Source: Stomoxys calcitrans
Taxonomy: Eukaryota; Arthropoda; Insecta; Diptera; Muscidae
Length of the DNA: 64,000 nt
Assembly: GCF_963082655.1 (NCBI RefSeq)
Contig: NC_081553.1
Span: 130,229,736 to 130,293,735 of the forward strand
Direction of reading: 5' to 3'
Shown here: positions 35,627-47,929 of the stretch, piece by piece
How the letters are laid out: each line of letters opens with the position of its first letter
Numbering within the stretch: position 1 is the stretch's first letter
Translations under genes and position numbers: made by a program
Notes under the pieces: model-generated
Told to the model about the DNA's origin: nothing
Database searches by the model: none
What the model saw: the letters and a program-made list of their open reading frames with translations, nothing else

Positions 35627-35876
35627 CGAGTAATCAATTGCGGCTATCGAAACACCTTTGCCGTTAACAAAAGAAGGGTACTTTTACGGTAGACGAAGTT
35701 GCAAAAGGATCTACAATAAACAATGTTTGTAATATTCAATAATGCTACGTTTATGGCTAACGTTTGGTATGTTGAACCGAAACGTTACATAGTTAGAATC
35801 AAAGAAACATTTCGTAATAAAAGTATTATGCTTGTCGTAAACTGTTTCTAACGTTTTATTTTTTTTGCGAGTAGAT
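35627..35876 (+). repeat. MITE-like repeat, copy 2
   Basis: Partner of 3741-4007. Contains AATAATGCTACGTTTATGGC and ends TTTTTTTTGCGAGTAG. Confidence 0.6.
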
Positions 35877-35930
35877 ATAGCTGTTATGGGTTCATAAATA
35901 ATGCATTTTTCACAGTATTATGGCTAAAGG

Positions 35931-36217
35931 CGGCGGCCACCGTAGCGCAGAGGTTAGCATGTCCTCCTATGACGCTGAACGCCTGGGTTCGAATCCTGGC
36001 AAGACCATCAGAAAAAATTTTCAGCGGTGGTTTTCCCCTCCTAATGCTGGCAACATTTGTGAGGTACTATGCCATGTAAAATTTCGTTCGGACTCGGCTA
36101 TAAAAAGGAGGCCCCTTATCATTGAGCTTAAACTTGAATCGGACTGCACTCATTGATATGTGAGAAGTTTGCCCCTGCTCCTTAATGGAATGTTCATGGG
36201 CAAAATTTGCAATTTGC
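35931..36217 (+). mobile_element. tRNA-derived SINE (family 1), intact with target-site duplication
   Basis: 287 bp flanked by ATGGCTAAAGG at 35920-35930 and 36218-36228. Pol III box A-like TAGCGCAGAGGTT at 35943-35955 and box B GGTTCGAATCC at 35986-35996, 30 nt apart, show a tRNA ancestor. A unique body (AGCGGTGGTTTTCCCC, GGCTATAAAAAGGAGG) follows. It is inserted near the end of a Rep-A copy, whose terminus resumes at 36229. Confidence 0.88.
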
Positions 36218-36228
36218 ATGGCTAAAGG

Positions 36229-36305
36229 TGGTTAATATATATCCGAGGTGGTGGGTATTCAAAGTGCGGCCTGGCCGAACTTCAAGTCTTTTTACTCGTT
36301 TACCT
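36229..36305 (+). repeat. Rep-A terminal scrap after the SINE
   Basis: GGTGGTGGGTATTCAAAGTG followed by GCGGCCTGGCCGAAC, a typical Rep-A end. Confidence 0.6.
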
Positions 36306-38339
36306 AATTTCGCTCAAATTTTTTCAATTTGGAATATTTTTGGCATTAAAATATTACAAAGAGCCAAGAATGTCTTTTAAAAAGACTTATAACATTTCTG
36401 AATAGATTCTGCAAGAAGTTTTTTATAGCTAGAATAAAGTTATTCAAAGAGATACACCACAATTGGAGACCTTTATGGTATTTTCTTATTTCCCGAAATT
36501 TGTAAAAAAAGTGCTTGTACTGACTAGTATCGAAAAACTCAACTTAATGCAAGTATATATTTTGTAATAATAGATAACAGCATTGAAACAATGATCTCAA
36601 TACTGGATGTTCAGCCAGTATTTCTTACATGAAAAAGCGAGTACGGATCTTTGAGAACAAGTTTAATACTTTTTTTACTGGAACCAATGCTTTCACTTCT
36701 AAGGCTACCATTAGTTATACATTTATTTAGAATTTTCTAATTTTAATTTTTTTTGAGTTAAGTTTACTACTGACTTCGATTCTATGGAAAATGTTGGTAA
36801 ACATCTTAGGTGGCGACTTGGAGTTTGTATTCTCGGAGTGGTAGATTTGGGCTGGGAGCATCCCTAACTTCTCTGGTCCCTCTATATACACTGCACTGGG
36901 CACTGGAGCAGAGGTTTTTATTGAATTCGTAGGAATTAGGGAGTCACATAGACTTATGGTCGGGTTAAGTGTCTATCACATCCCTAATATTTATCTCTAC
37001 ACAAAAAAATTACACAAAATAAAAAGACAACGTTTCTTAAAAAACTGAAACTAACAATTTTTGTAAACAGATGATTGTCATTGTTCGCTGCATTTAATAG
37101 ACATGTAAATTAAAGTCTACGAAATTTGACAATGTTGCTAGCAACATGAAGGAAATCATTTTGTAAAAAGAACTTACTACTACTTATTTGAAAAAACTTC
37201 GTAGCCATTTCACAACAGTTTCTTTTTATAGTGCGTTTTGACAACTGTTCGGACGAAAACTCGAAGTCAGTATTAGACTTAAGGGGGTAACTTTTCGGGG
37301 AATATTGAACACTTTGTTTGTTACTTGTCCAGGCGAGTAATGCGCAACACATAGAAGATTATTTTATAAATCTCCCAAAATACTCATTTGTTACTTATCC
37401 ACACGATTGTGGCGCAATTTCAAGATCTTCCAAGACTCTTCCGACATACTCGTTAGTAACTTATATGGAAGATTCGCCTTAAGGACACAACTCTACATGA
37501 CGGGGGAATCATGTTCTATACAAAGACGAGCTCTTCCGCGATCATAACCTCCAAGATTCGCGGAAGTTTATTTGGCGATCGAAAATGTTTGCAGGGTGTA
37601 CAGGTACCCATAAATTGGGAATAGTGTGTATGTATTTGCCCATCATTGACCTAGTGTAAGCTATATCCTTTTCAAGCGCTCAAGAAACTAATATCAATTC
37701 TTCAGACGGAGACGATATGTTGCAAAATGGAGCTGGATGTAAAAGTCTTACTAGACATGATGTAATGCCAACGCGTAAAATCAGCTCAATTGATTTCCAT
37801 TCTGGTTCAACAAAATCATTTTAAAGAAGCCCACTTTAAACGGTTGTATGGACATTTGGTTAATTTACCATTACAAACTACTTTGTGATCTAATCACATT
37901 ATGTGGAATTATTTGATTTTGTTGTGTACTGCATGTGTAGATACATCTGACAGTGTGAATATTGGTCGCAACAATAGCCCATTTACTAAATTGGTCTATA
38001 TCATTAAAAAGGTATAGCGATCGAAACGTACGCAAAGAGTATTTGAGCAATGTACAAACAAATAGATGTTCATTATCAATGTCATGGTACGACCTCTAAT
38101 TTGGTATTCAATAACAATGAACGAAAGATAGCTACCACTACTACTGCTGCTGCTGCTGCAATCCAAGTGGATATTCCAAGGGAGTTCGCATTAGCAGTTG
38201 TAATGGATTCGTTAAAATTCATTCATTATTTGCTGGGAAAAATGGATCGATCGATCGATCAATCATTATCATTAAAATGTTTGGAACGAAGTTGTCAATA
38301 ATTCTGACATCTGAAAATGGAAATTATTGTTATTTTAGA
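36306..38339. other. Apparently unique non-coding DNA
   Basis: No gene or known repeat. A weak two-unit tandem similarity of about 75 bp is seen at 37310-37460 (TTGTTACTTGTCCA / TTGTTACTTATCCA). A CTACTGCTGC triplet run lies at 38130-38160 and GATCGATCGATCGATCAATC at 38247-38266. Confidence 0.4.
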
Positions 38340-38645
38340 TAATTTTTTTTAAAGAGATCCAGCTAACACCTCATTATCTCCATGCCACTCCGCAACGGCC
38401 TTGGATAATTGCCTTCGCATTCGTCGGAGGAACATCGACATCGAGTTGTAGACCCAAAATTGAAAAAATTTAAAGTGAAGAAACAATTAAAGGCCACTCA
38501 TCTTGAAACCAGAGCAAAGACGCAAATTAACGAAACTCTTCAGATCGCCCCACAAAATCGATGGTAGTGCACTTTAACTGCGGACAATTCCACTGAGTTA
38601 TGGCCAGTTCAAGATTCATCCCATCCACAACCAGCTACGACAATT

Positions 38646-38912
38646 ATGGCCAGCACTAACGATAACAATAAACAAACAGCGAGTGCAGACATACAGCGAG
38701 CGCTAAAGCCATTATCTACAGTCTTTAATACCTTAAACGAAACCCAAATAGAAATTATTAACAAAATAACAGCAAATCATTTTTCACTTCCACAATCGTG
38801 CATGGTGCCGCCGCAGATGCTTAACAACAACGGCTACTTGTACTTGTTTGTACCTTGTTCAGTGGGCCACGATCTTAGCCATAGTAACCACAAACAACCA
38901 CAGCAGCGTCAA
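38646..38912 (+). CDS. Possible first coding exon of an unidentified gene
   Basis: An ATG with A at -3 opens 89 codons that end exactly at a GTATGT splice donor (38913). The predicted peptide has an N/Q/S-rich start, an amphipathic stretch (RALKPLSTVFNTLNETQIE, then IINKIT) and a Q-rich end, with no repeat or transposon similarity that I recognise. Upstream 38340-38645 resembles a 5' leader, with AAAGTGAAG-type A-rich sequence and a short upstream ORF starting at 38599 that terminates after 19 codons. No downstream exon could be found, so it may belong to a gene extending beyond this window or be chance. Family unknown. Confidence 0.28.
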
Positions 38913-38919
38913 GTATGTA

Positions 38920-39834
38920 TTTTCGGGGAAGCATCTTTAAATGATTTTTAATTTTTGGTTATGACCATAAAGGCGTCCGTCCCTCTGCCTGTTCGTCTGC
39001 CACTTCCTATGTTTGTGTAGGCAGACAAAACTTTGAGGTGAAGAATCCCACCAATACTCTTTCGAGTGCAGCGATTGACCCCAAGAAAGGTCACATCTAT
39101 TTACATTTTCAAGCAGTCTACTTGCCGGGAACATTTTTCTATTGTACAAAGATTCGAAACATGAGATAATATTCAATTACCCAACAATCCATTGGAGCAA
39201 TCTTAACCCATAGCAGAACGGATATTGAATGATTCTTAATTAAGAGATTAGGCCTAGTTTTTGGAACGAAGCATCATTATTTTCAATATCAGTTTCAAAT
39301 GGCCGAAATAATATGAAGATAAATATTATTAACATGTTTACAAACAAAGCTAGCATTTGCCAAACGTTGCTTAAAGGATAACAAATGCATAGTTAGTAAA
39401 GTACACACATTGATGTGGGCAACACCAGACTTAAAATTACTCAATTAAATGTTATGATGATTTGTTTAAACCAGCGCAGTTTTATGCAGAGAGGTGTGTT
39501 ATCGGTATAATTATTAGTCTTTTATCAAAAAAATTCAATAAAAATCTGTCTGGTTACCTGGATACTCTTTTCAAGTGGAGGTATCGTTCCTGGGGTATCC
39601 CTCTTTAGGAAATAAGGACATATCTTTGTGAAAACTCCAAGCATTGTTCCTTGTACGCTTGGGAAAAAAGTGAAATCTGTGCACGCAAAATAAATAATTC
39701 GTTTCACCTAAAGGAAATTTTCGCTAAGTGAATTTTTTTTCTGAAAAACGTTGGACTTTGTTTAAGATAAAAGAACATTCTTACAGTTACAATAATATGA
39801 TGACATCACCTAATACGATGACATCAGCAGGGCA
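38920..39834. other. Apparently unique non-coding DNA
   Basis: Follows the candidate exon; could be intron. No features recognised. Confidence 0.35.
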
Positions 39835-42140
39835 GTGACAGGAAAGTCAATGCAATCTAAAGAACAGGGAGCAGACGATGAGATCATCACTTACTCCCAA
39901 GATGCCTGGAGGACCAATGATTGAGGTAATCCATAAAGACCTCTACCGGAGCGCGACTGCTACATCACTCTGATGGAGAAAATCAGCATGATTCATGTTG
40001 CCTTAATTCAGGAGCCATGTACGACCCGGAACAAAGTTTCTGGACTGAACCATATCAAATACCAACTATTCTAGGACCTGCGTTATTTGTCATCAGAATT
40101 TTAATTATATATTTTCCCCAGAGTTGTCGACGTCGGATGCAACAGTGGTGAGAGAGGAAGAAGGTGGATTATACCTGGCATCACTTTATCTGCCTTTCGT
40201 CTCTCCGACACCGCCACCCAAGTCGGAGCTGCAACAGCTGGTGAGGAAAGCAAAACAGACAGGAAACGAGGTACTAATAGGGTGCGATGCGAACTCTCAA
40301 CACATTTCGTGGGGTAGTACCAACACTAATAAGCGGGGCCAAGCGCTGACAGAGTTCTTGAATACTAAGGACCTAATAACACTTAATATTGGTAACACCG
40401 CTACCTTTGTTAATAGGATTAGGGAGGAGGTATTAAAAAGATATGTGACGATTTGTTCGGAAAATCTAATCGATGAGGTTCAGGATTGGAGGGTCTCCAT
40501 ATAACACTCTTTCTGAGACCATCGCTACATTAGGCGAGCGCCGAATCCGCTAAGCTTCCGGAATAAGTTGAAAACCATATGGACAAAATTCGGAAGGCTA
40601 CCCAGAAGAAGACATGGACAAGATAATTTAGATTGTCCAAGCATAGAAGACGGGTCTTTCGAAGATTCGGGAATAGAAATCAGCCCAAGTAAAACCCTGG
40701 ATGACTGTGAAGATTCGCAATATCGGGAAAGAGGTCCGCAGACTTTTTAACAGAGCACGTCGTAAAAAGCGGAGAGGAATACAATAAGATAACCAAAGCG
40801 GCAAAACGTGCCTCCTGGATGCTTTTCTGTGAACAGGTCGATAGCGTTAATAACGCCGCCAAGATAAAAAAGATTCTCTCAAAAACCCATGCCCAAACAG
40901 AAACTTTAGTAGACAACATGGGAGTGAGAGCAGAGACAACGGATCCAGACCAGTACCGGGTGGTCCCGGTCCTTAGAGACTGGATGAACCATATAGTAAG
41001 GAACAGGTGGATAAATTGTGTGTGCCATGACAAAAATTGAGGGAGAAAGTGGCATAAGGCACGCCACAGGGGGCATAGAAATAGAAGACCAATTTAACTC
41101 ATAGTGTTTCCTCAATAAGACGATTTCGATATCTGACAATGTCAAATACTTAGGTGTGATCTTGGACAGGAAACTGAATTGGAAGTGTCGCATTCAGGAG
41201 CTTACTGAAAAGGCTTACAGATGTTGGCCACTATGTAGACGAGGATAGCCCACTGACTCTAAAAGAGCGCGATTAGACCAATACTCACTTACGCCTCAGT
41301 AGTTTGGTGGACTGCTATGGAGAAAATTGCAACATAAAGACCATACAACAGGTTCAGAGAACATGTAGTCTTGGCATAGGCGGAGCGATGAGAACCACGC
41401 TCACTAGGGCACTGGGGACTATTCTAGATATCCGTCCCATTGACATACAGTTTAAGTATAAGGCAGCCACTGCGGCTATGATACGTCGAGTGTGAACATC
41501 TTTACGAACAATAAAATTACCATAAGAGTAATAACAACCAGGACGGTAAGGTCACGATCAGTCTTGAAGTGTAAGAAGGAGATTGCGACTTTTCTGCGGA
41601 TGGCAAAATCCTCAGCATTTGATTGCCGGGCCATAGCGGAGTAAAGGAGAAAGAAAGGGCAGACGATTTGGCGGTAAAGGCCAGAGGACTGCCGTCAATG
41701 AACTTGGTTAACCCGAAGCCTTTCGGGTCGACGCAGTCTGAGTTAAGGGAGTGGGCGACGAATGCGCATGCATCCCTGTCGGTAGGACGGCGTAAATCCT
41801 ATGGGGGGATCCAGATCGTGAGGCTATTACTGAAAGGAAGTAAGAAGGAGGTCAGTATAGCTATTGTTATCATGACAGGACACATAGGATTACGAGCTCA
41901 CTTATACAAAACCGGTGCTGCAAGTGATAGCATGTGTAGGGCATGGGGGGAAGATGATGAAACGTTGGAACATTTCCTTTGTCATTGCCTGGCCTTTGGG
42001 CCTAACAGATACCGGAACTTAGGTGGGGACACTATACCAGACATTAACCAAATTAGAGAAGTGGCATGGAAAACAATTAAGGGTTTTGCAAATAGCACGG
42101 AATTCCTAACTTAGATTTTCTTTTTCGAGGCTACTTTTAT
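39835..42140 (+). pseudogene. RNase H LINE (I/LOA-like), internally deleted copy
   Basis: Collinear fragments: endonuclease start (HVALIQEPCTTRNKVSGLNHI, near 40000), endonuclease middle (CDANSQHISWGSTNTNKRG, 40286 on), linker 40740-40920, RT C-terminal part (KYLGVILDRKLNWK, about 41146), then the RNase H end (PGHSGVKEKERADDLAVKA, from 41623) and the terminal knuckle CRAWGEDDETLEHFLCHC. The central RT catalytic core is deleted and the ORF is broken many times. The knuckle here has Cys changed to Trp. Confidence 0.75.
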
Positions 42141-42154
42141 TTTGTGTTAAGCAT

Positions 42155-43330
42155 AGATTCATATTTTGTTTATACGCAGGTTAAGTTCGTGAACCAGCTA
42201 TACGGACTATATTTAGATATAATGTCTTAAATCCATTAAAGTCGCTTTTATTGTCCGATTTCGCTGAAATTGGAAATAGCGAGCTGCACTAGGGACCCCG
42301 ATATCCGAATCGAAAACGGTTCATATCGAGCCGTAATTAGACTTAGCTGCCATATAGTGCAACCTACCGATTTAAGGGCGCGTTTATAACCCCATTTTTT
42401 GTTGAAATTTAGAACAGTGACATCCTGTCGACAACCGCAACCAATTTGGTTCAGATCGAAGTATATTTAGATATAGCTGCCATATAGACCGATCTGCCGA
42501 TTAAGGGTGTTAAACCCATTTGTTAATCGATTTCGCAGAAATTTGAAACAGTGAGTTGCCCTAGGCATTTCATTGTCCGAACTGAATATAGTCCACATTG
42601 GACCAAATTTGGATATAGCTGCCGTATAGTCCGATCTGCCGATTTAGGGTCTTAAGCCCAATGAGTTGGATTAGTTTTCTCATTGTCTGATCCAAATTTG
42701 GTTCAGATCGGATCATACTTTGATATAAATTTGGAACATGGAGTTGCACTAGGCCACCCGATATCCGAACCGCGTATGATCCATCTCAGACCATATTTGG
42801 ATAAAACAGCCATATGGACCGATCTGCAGATCTGGGATCCCAAGCCATAAAATGCTCAAAAAAATGCTTTGCTGTTTTGGTCAAACTTAATGCGTTTTTA
42901 TTTGTTTTTTAATTTGGTTAGAATTGCTTAAGAAGCGAAGTCGGATGATCTTTTAATATAGGAGCAATAGACACGGCTTCAGACCACACTTGGCATTAAT
43001 GTTGCAGGCTATAGGAGAAACCATTATACGAAATTTCAGTCAAATCAAATAAAAATTGCGCCTTCTATACGCTTTGGAAGTAAAATCAGTAGGTCGGATT
43101 ATACGGGAGTTGGAGGTCGTAGGAGATATTATGCAAAATTTCACTCAAATCGGATGAGAATTACGCTCTCTAGGGGTTCAAAAATCAATTCAGGAGATCG
43201 GTTTGTGCAGGGGATTTATAAGTATATAGTCTGATATAGAATGCGATGAAGAATACAAATAATCGGAGCGTGATGCTGTAAACGCAATGACAAAATTAAT
43301 CTATCATTTCATAGGGCACGGTGTGTATAA
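42155..43330. repeat. Rep-A variant copies, minus then plus
   Basis: 42155-42860 has minus-type monomers (GATATAGCTGCCATATAGAC, TTAAGGGTGTTAAACCC); 42950-43330 has plus-type monomers. Both are heavily decayed. Confidence 0.6.
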
Positions 43331-43421
43331 GAAGAAAATTTAAAAATAAATATTTAATTTAAATGTAAAGGACCGGGAGAGGAGTGTGGGGCGGAAAAAA
43401 GGTACCCGCTCCGGATCCTTG

Positions 43422-43508
43422 AATAGGTTTATTTGACAAGTTTCCTTTATAGACCTGTCAAATAAACCTATTTAACGGCTTCATTAAGTTTCGTGAATAA
43501 AGCCGTTA
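43422..43508. repeat. Two adjacent perfect hairpins
   Basis: AATAGGTTTATTTGACA (43422-43438) pairs with 43456-43472 over 17 bp with a 17-nt loop. TAACGGCTT (43473-43481) pairs with 43500-43508 over 9 bp with an 18-nt loop. The second stem begins immediately where the first ends. Confidence 0.85.
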
Positions 43509-43514
43509 TTCTTT

Positions 43515-43780
43515 TTATACCCTCCACCATAGGATGATGGATTCGGTGTTTATTATGACTTCCAACAACTGTGCTAAGTATGGATCAAATCGGAGAATAA
43601 CCTAATATAGCTCCCATATAAACCGATCTGCCGATTATGCTTCTTGTGCTCCTACAAGGCGCAATTCCTATCCGAATGAACTGAAATTCTACTACGATAT
43701 TCAGCATTCAATTCACTTATGGTCCGAATCGGACTATAACTTGATATATTTCCAATAACAAAATAATTTCTATCTTTAAG
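43515..43780 (-). repeat. Rep-A internally deleted copy
   Basis: TTTTTATACCCTCCACCATA joins directly to a GTTTATTATGACTTCCAACA monomer, skipping the usual first 300 bp. Confidence 0.65.
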
Positions 43781-44283
43781 AACAACATCTTTGATAAGTA
43801 ATTTCTTTTCTACTTATTTAACAAAGAACTCAGCAGATCATAATACAGAACTATTATGGAGTTTTTCGAAAGTGGACGACGGATTAATCAGTATCAAAGT
43901 AAAGTTGTTATTACGTTATAACATTTATTTGACTTTGGTTAACTTTAGAATTGCATAATCTATTTTAAATTTAAAAGAAATATATAAGCCTGATGATGCA
44001 TAATTATTTATAATTAAAGGAAAATCAGTTAAACCCCCGAATAAAGGTTTTATCCTGCCCTAATGACATTTTTAACAAAATAATTTTATTTGTCGAAATC
44101 TTCCTTAATGGGCAATGAATTATATACTTGCTTGAGGGAATCATAGCGTTTCCGTGATTTCAACGATGGCCAGTCTTTGGATGTTCTCGAGTTTCCTGGA
44201 ACGAACCCTTCTTTCACAGCATTCTAACATACCAGTGCTCCATATATCACAAAGACCTTGTACATCCAGTAAATCATATTCGG
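43781..44283. other. No recognised feature
   Basis: AT-rich spacer between a Rep-A copy and a LINE 3' end. Confidence 0.4.
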
Positions 44284-45345
44284 ATTAGGTTAGGTTGAAA
44301 AGAGGGTGCAGATCTTAATCCGCCCCATGCCATATTAGGAATTCCGTGCAACTTACAAAATCCTTAATTGTTTTCAATATCACTCCCCTAAGTTGGTTCA
44401 TGTCTGATATTGTGTCGCCACCTAAGCGCCGGTATCTGTTAGATGCGAAAGCCGGGCAATGACAAAGGAAATGCTCCAACGTGTCATCATCTTTCCCGTA
44501 TGCCCTACACTTGCTATCACTTGCCGCACCGAGCTCGTAATCATATGTGTCCCGTTATGATACCAATAGCATACTGACCTCCTTCTTGCTTCCAGAAAAT
44601 AGTCTCCAGTGCCCTAGAGGGCGTGATCCCCATCGCTCCGCCTATGCGATAAACTGCCCCCCTATGGCGTGCCTTGAGCCACATTCTCCCTTATGCCATG
44701 AGACACACAATTTTTCCACCTGGTTTATCCAGCATATGGTTTATCCAGTCTCTAACTCGATACTGGTCTAAGGATTGGAGCAGAGTGTCGGTCCACACAT
44801 TGTTAAAAGCCCCCACTGGCATACCGCCAGTGTGTACGTTTTGGCATCGAAGGATTCTTCTATTTTATGCCCAAACTCGTGCAGGGCAATCTCCACCGAC
44901 CTACCCTTGACATAGGCATGCTGTTTGTATTTGAGCAGTTCACTGGATGTCCTAATCTTTATCATGGTGTCCACAATACGTTCCATGGTTTTGGGCAGAA
45001 AGGACGTTAGGATTATGGGTCTGTAGGCCTTTGGTGTCACATAACTTGCCTTGTCGGGCTTGGGTATAAACACCACCCTTGCCTCTTGCCAGGCTTTCGA
45101 AGTATATACAAGTCCCAGGCACGCAGTGAAAATTTTTGCCAGACGAGACGCCAGATAGTCTGCCTCTTTCCGTAGTAACGCCGGAAATATTCAATCAGGT
45201 CCGGGTGACTTAAATAGTTTGAAGCTTCTCAAGGATCCCTTCACCTTAAATTCTGTAATTATAAACCTTCGATCAACGTCATTATTCCATGATTCCAGTG
45301 TCTCCGTGAGTCCCTTCGTATCCTGCGGAAAATATTATGTAAAAA
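44284..45345 (-). pseudogene. RNase H LINE, internally deleted minus-strand copy
   Basis: Reading the minus strand, RT N-terminal motifs (VFIPKPDKASYVTPKAYRPI, TMERIVDTMI) at 45076-44960 are followed by RT remains shared with the 40.9-kb copy, then the terminal knuckle region at 44570-44330. It ends in CAACCTAACCTAA at 44284. Large deletions and stops. Confidence 0.7.
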
Positions 45346-45351
45346 ACAAGT

Positions 45352-46135
45352 AAGAGTGTGCTAAGTTCGGCCAGGCCGAATCTTATATACCCTGCACCAT
45401 GGATCGCATTTGTCGAGTTCTATGCGCGGTATCACTTTTTAGGCAAATTGGAGCTATATCAAGATATAGTCCGATTCGGGCGGTAAATTAATGCTGAGCA
45501 TTGTAGAAGTCATTGTGTAATATTTGAGTTCATTCGGATAAGAATTGCGCTTTGTAGGGGCTCAAGAAGCAAAATCGGGAGAAAGGTTTATATGGGAGCT
45601 GTATCATGCTATTGATCGATTCAGATCATATTAGACACGTATGTTGAAGGTCATGAGAGAAGCCGTTGTACAAAATTTCTGCCAAATCGGATGAGAATTG
45701 CGCGCTCTAGAGGCTCAAGAAGTCAAAATCCCAGATCGGTTTTTATGGCAGCTATATCAGGTTATAAACCAACCGCCATACTTAGCACAGTTATTGGAAG
45801 ACATAACAAAAAAACCCTATTGGCTAAAGAAGTCTAGACCCAAGATCGGTTTATATGGCAACTATATCGAAACATGGACAGATTTGGCCTATTTATAATC
45901 CCAACCGACCTACATTAATGAAAAGTATTTGTGCAAAATTTTAAGCTACTATCTTTACTCCTTCGAAAGTTAGCGTGCTTTCGACAGACAGACGGACGGA
46001 CATGGCTAGATCGACTTAAAATGACATGACGATCAAGAATATATATACTTTATGGGGTCTCAGACGCATATTTCGAGGTGTTACAAACAGATTGACGAAA
46101 TAAATATACCTCCATTCTATGGTGGAGGGTATAAA
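45352..46135 (+). repeat. Rep-A complete copy
   Basis: Starts AACAAGTAAGAGTGTGCTAA and ends CTATGGTGGAGGGTATAAAA, with an intact internal GACGGACGGACATGGCTAGA stretch. A good reference copy of about 0.78 kb. Confidence 0.8.
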
Positions 46136-47039
46136 AAAAGAAAAAAAACCAAAACGTCCAAGGCTGAATAAACCAATAGGGAGGAAAACTAGTTTTCTTC
46201 GAGGTAATATTACCATCTATATGAAATGTGTCATGACATCAAAATTTTAAGACAAAGTCTTTTGTATTTTTCCTTCTTAATATCTTAAAAAAAGCACCTA
46301 CCAAATTAGAAAAATTGTTCCAATCATTCGGATAAACTACTTAAGTTGTACATCTTTCGACCAACAATAAAAATTTGACAATAATTTGGCTTAAATTAAC
46401 AAATGCATTCCCATTTACAAGAGATAGGGTCATTAGGTATTTGAAGGTCATTGCCGGCTCCCACATGTCATTAGCAGTAAAGTATCATCAGATCACGTTT
46501 TTGAACCCTGAAGAAGCCCTTACGATAATGGATGTCAGAGACAAAAACAAACTTTTTCAATGTTGTCGGGTTATGTATCTGTCCATCAAAGCAATTGAAC
46601 TTTAAGAGCACCCACCACTAATGAATTGTTTACATACCTTTTAACAATGACTTTCATGCTTCTGTGGCACGTTGCATTTGTTCAATGCATTTGGCATCAA
46701 TCTGTATTTACATGAAATTTGGAGATTGTTGATGACTGTTGATGACCGACACTTGATCGCATTTTTAATAATCAGCTCAAAAGTGCTATCGACATACATT
46801 CATAAACAAATGCTAGTTTGTGGATACACAATTTTTCGAATCATAAGAGTTTTCGAGAGTAGTTTTTAATGACAAACTTGTTGTAATTCATCCCCCGAGG
46901 TAGACATGAGAAATAAAATGCTAACCCAGAATAATCTTTTAAGAAGATATCATTTAATTAGCTAAAGTTTTTGTTAATACTGATTCTTGAATTTTTCCTA
47001 ATTTTTTCGTTATTGTCAATCATGCTTGTTGGTGACATC
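46136..47039. other. Apparently unique non-coding DNA
   Basis: No gene or repeat recognised. Confidence 0.4.
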
Positions 47040-47180
47040 AGAAGTTAAGAGGTTAGCATGTGCACCAATGACGCTGAATGCCGGGATTCGAATCCTAGCG
47101 AGAATATTAAAAATTTTTTTACCGTTGGTTATCCCTTCTTGATGCTGGTATATATTTGTGAGGTTATGTTTAACCGACAT
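47040..47180 (+). mobile_element. tRNA-derived SINE (family 1), head fragment
   Basis: AGAGGTTAGCATGTGCACC, GATTCGAATCCTAGC and TGCTGGTATATATTTGTGAGG match the head and first body part of the intact SINE. Confidence 0.65.
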
Positions 47181-47929
47181 GGTATAGCAACTACCGGAGA
47201 TGTGAAGCGGTATATCGCATTTTCGGTGCACAGTACCTATTCTTTCATTTGAATCAACGCAACTAACGCAACCATTCAATTCTTATTAACGCAAAGGTAT
47301 GTACAAAAGCACAGGTGATTTTAATGGTGATGCTGATGTGTACATACAGAGTTTAAACCAGGGCTATGGAGTAGAGCTATTTTTAATCGACTCCTACTCC
47401 AAGAAGATTGCTCGACTCAGACTCCGGAGAAGACTGCGAGCACTTTTTTTTAACAATTTTTTTTAATTTAAAAAATAAGAAAGTCTTTTTATATGACCTT
47501 TTATGACGGAAAAAATATGTTTAACTAGTTTTATTCGTCAACTTTACACCACGCCATTTGATATAGGTCGTTGGTCATTGCCATACCGACCGACTCAGAA
47601 TGACTTTTTGATTTGATTTAGCTATGTATGTCCGTCTGCCTTTTCGTCTGTCTGTCAATCACTCTTTCTGTCCATGTTAATTTGATTACAAATTTATTAC
47701 AGCCTAGAGATGAAGCCTATTGAAATTGGAAGAAATCGGATTGCTATAACAATAATGATGAGAATCCTTTTAATTAAATTTTTTATTAAATTAAACCCTT
47801 TTAACTATATTTTATTAATTTTTATTTATCTTTCAAACAAAATAACTTTGCTTTTTCATATATAAATTTACTGTCTACTAAAATTTGTACTGTCTACAGT
47901 TACTTCAATGTTTCTCAATAAGTTGTTTC
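47181..47929. other. Mostly unassigned; Rep-C-like scrap
   Basis: 47560-47660 resembles the inner part of Rep-C (TTTGATTTAGCTATGTATGT, CCGTCTG). The rest is unassigned. Confidence 0.35.

Noticed and set aside
35943..35996. tRNA gene suggested by box A and GGTTCGAATCC
   Set aside because: No acceptor stem pairing and the unit continues as a 287-bp repeat with target-site duplications; it is a SINE.
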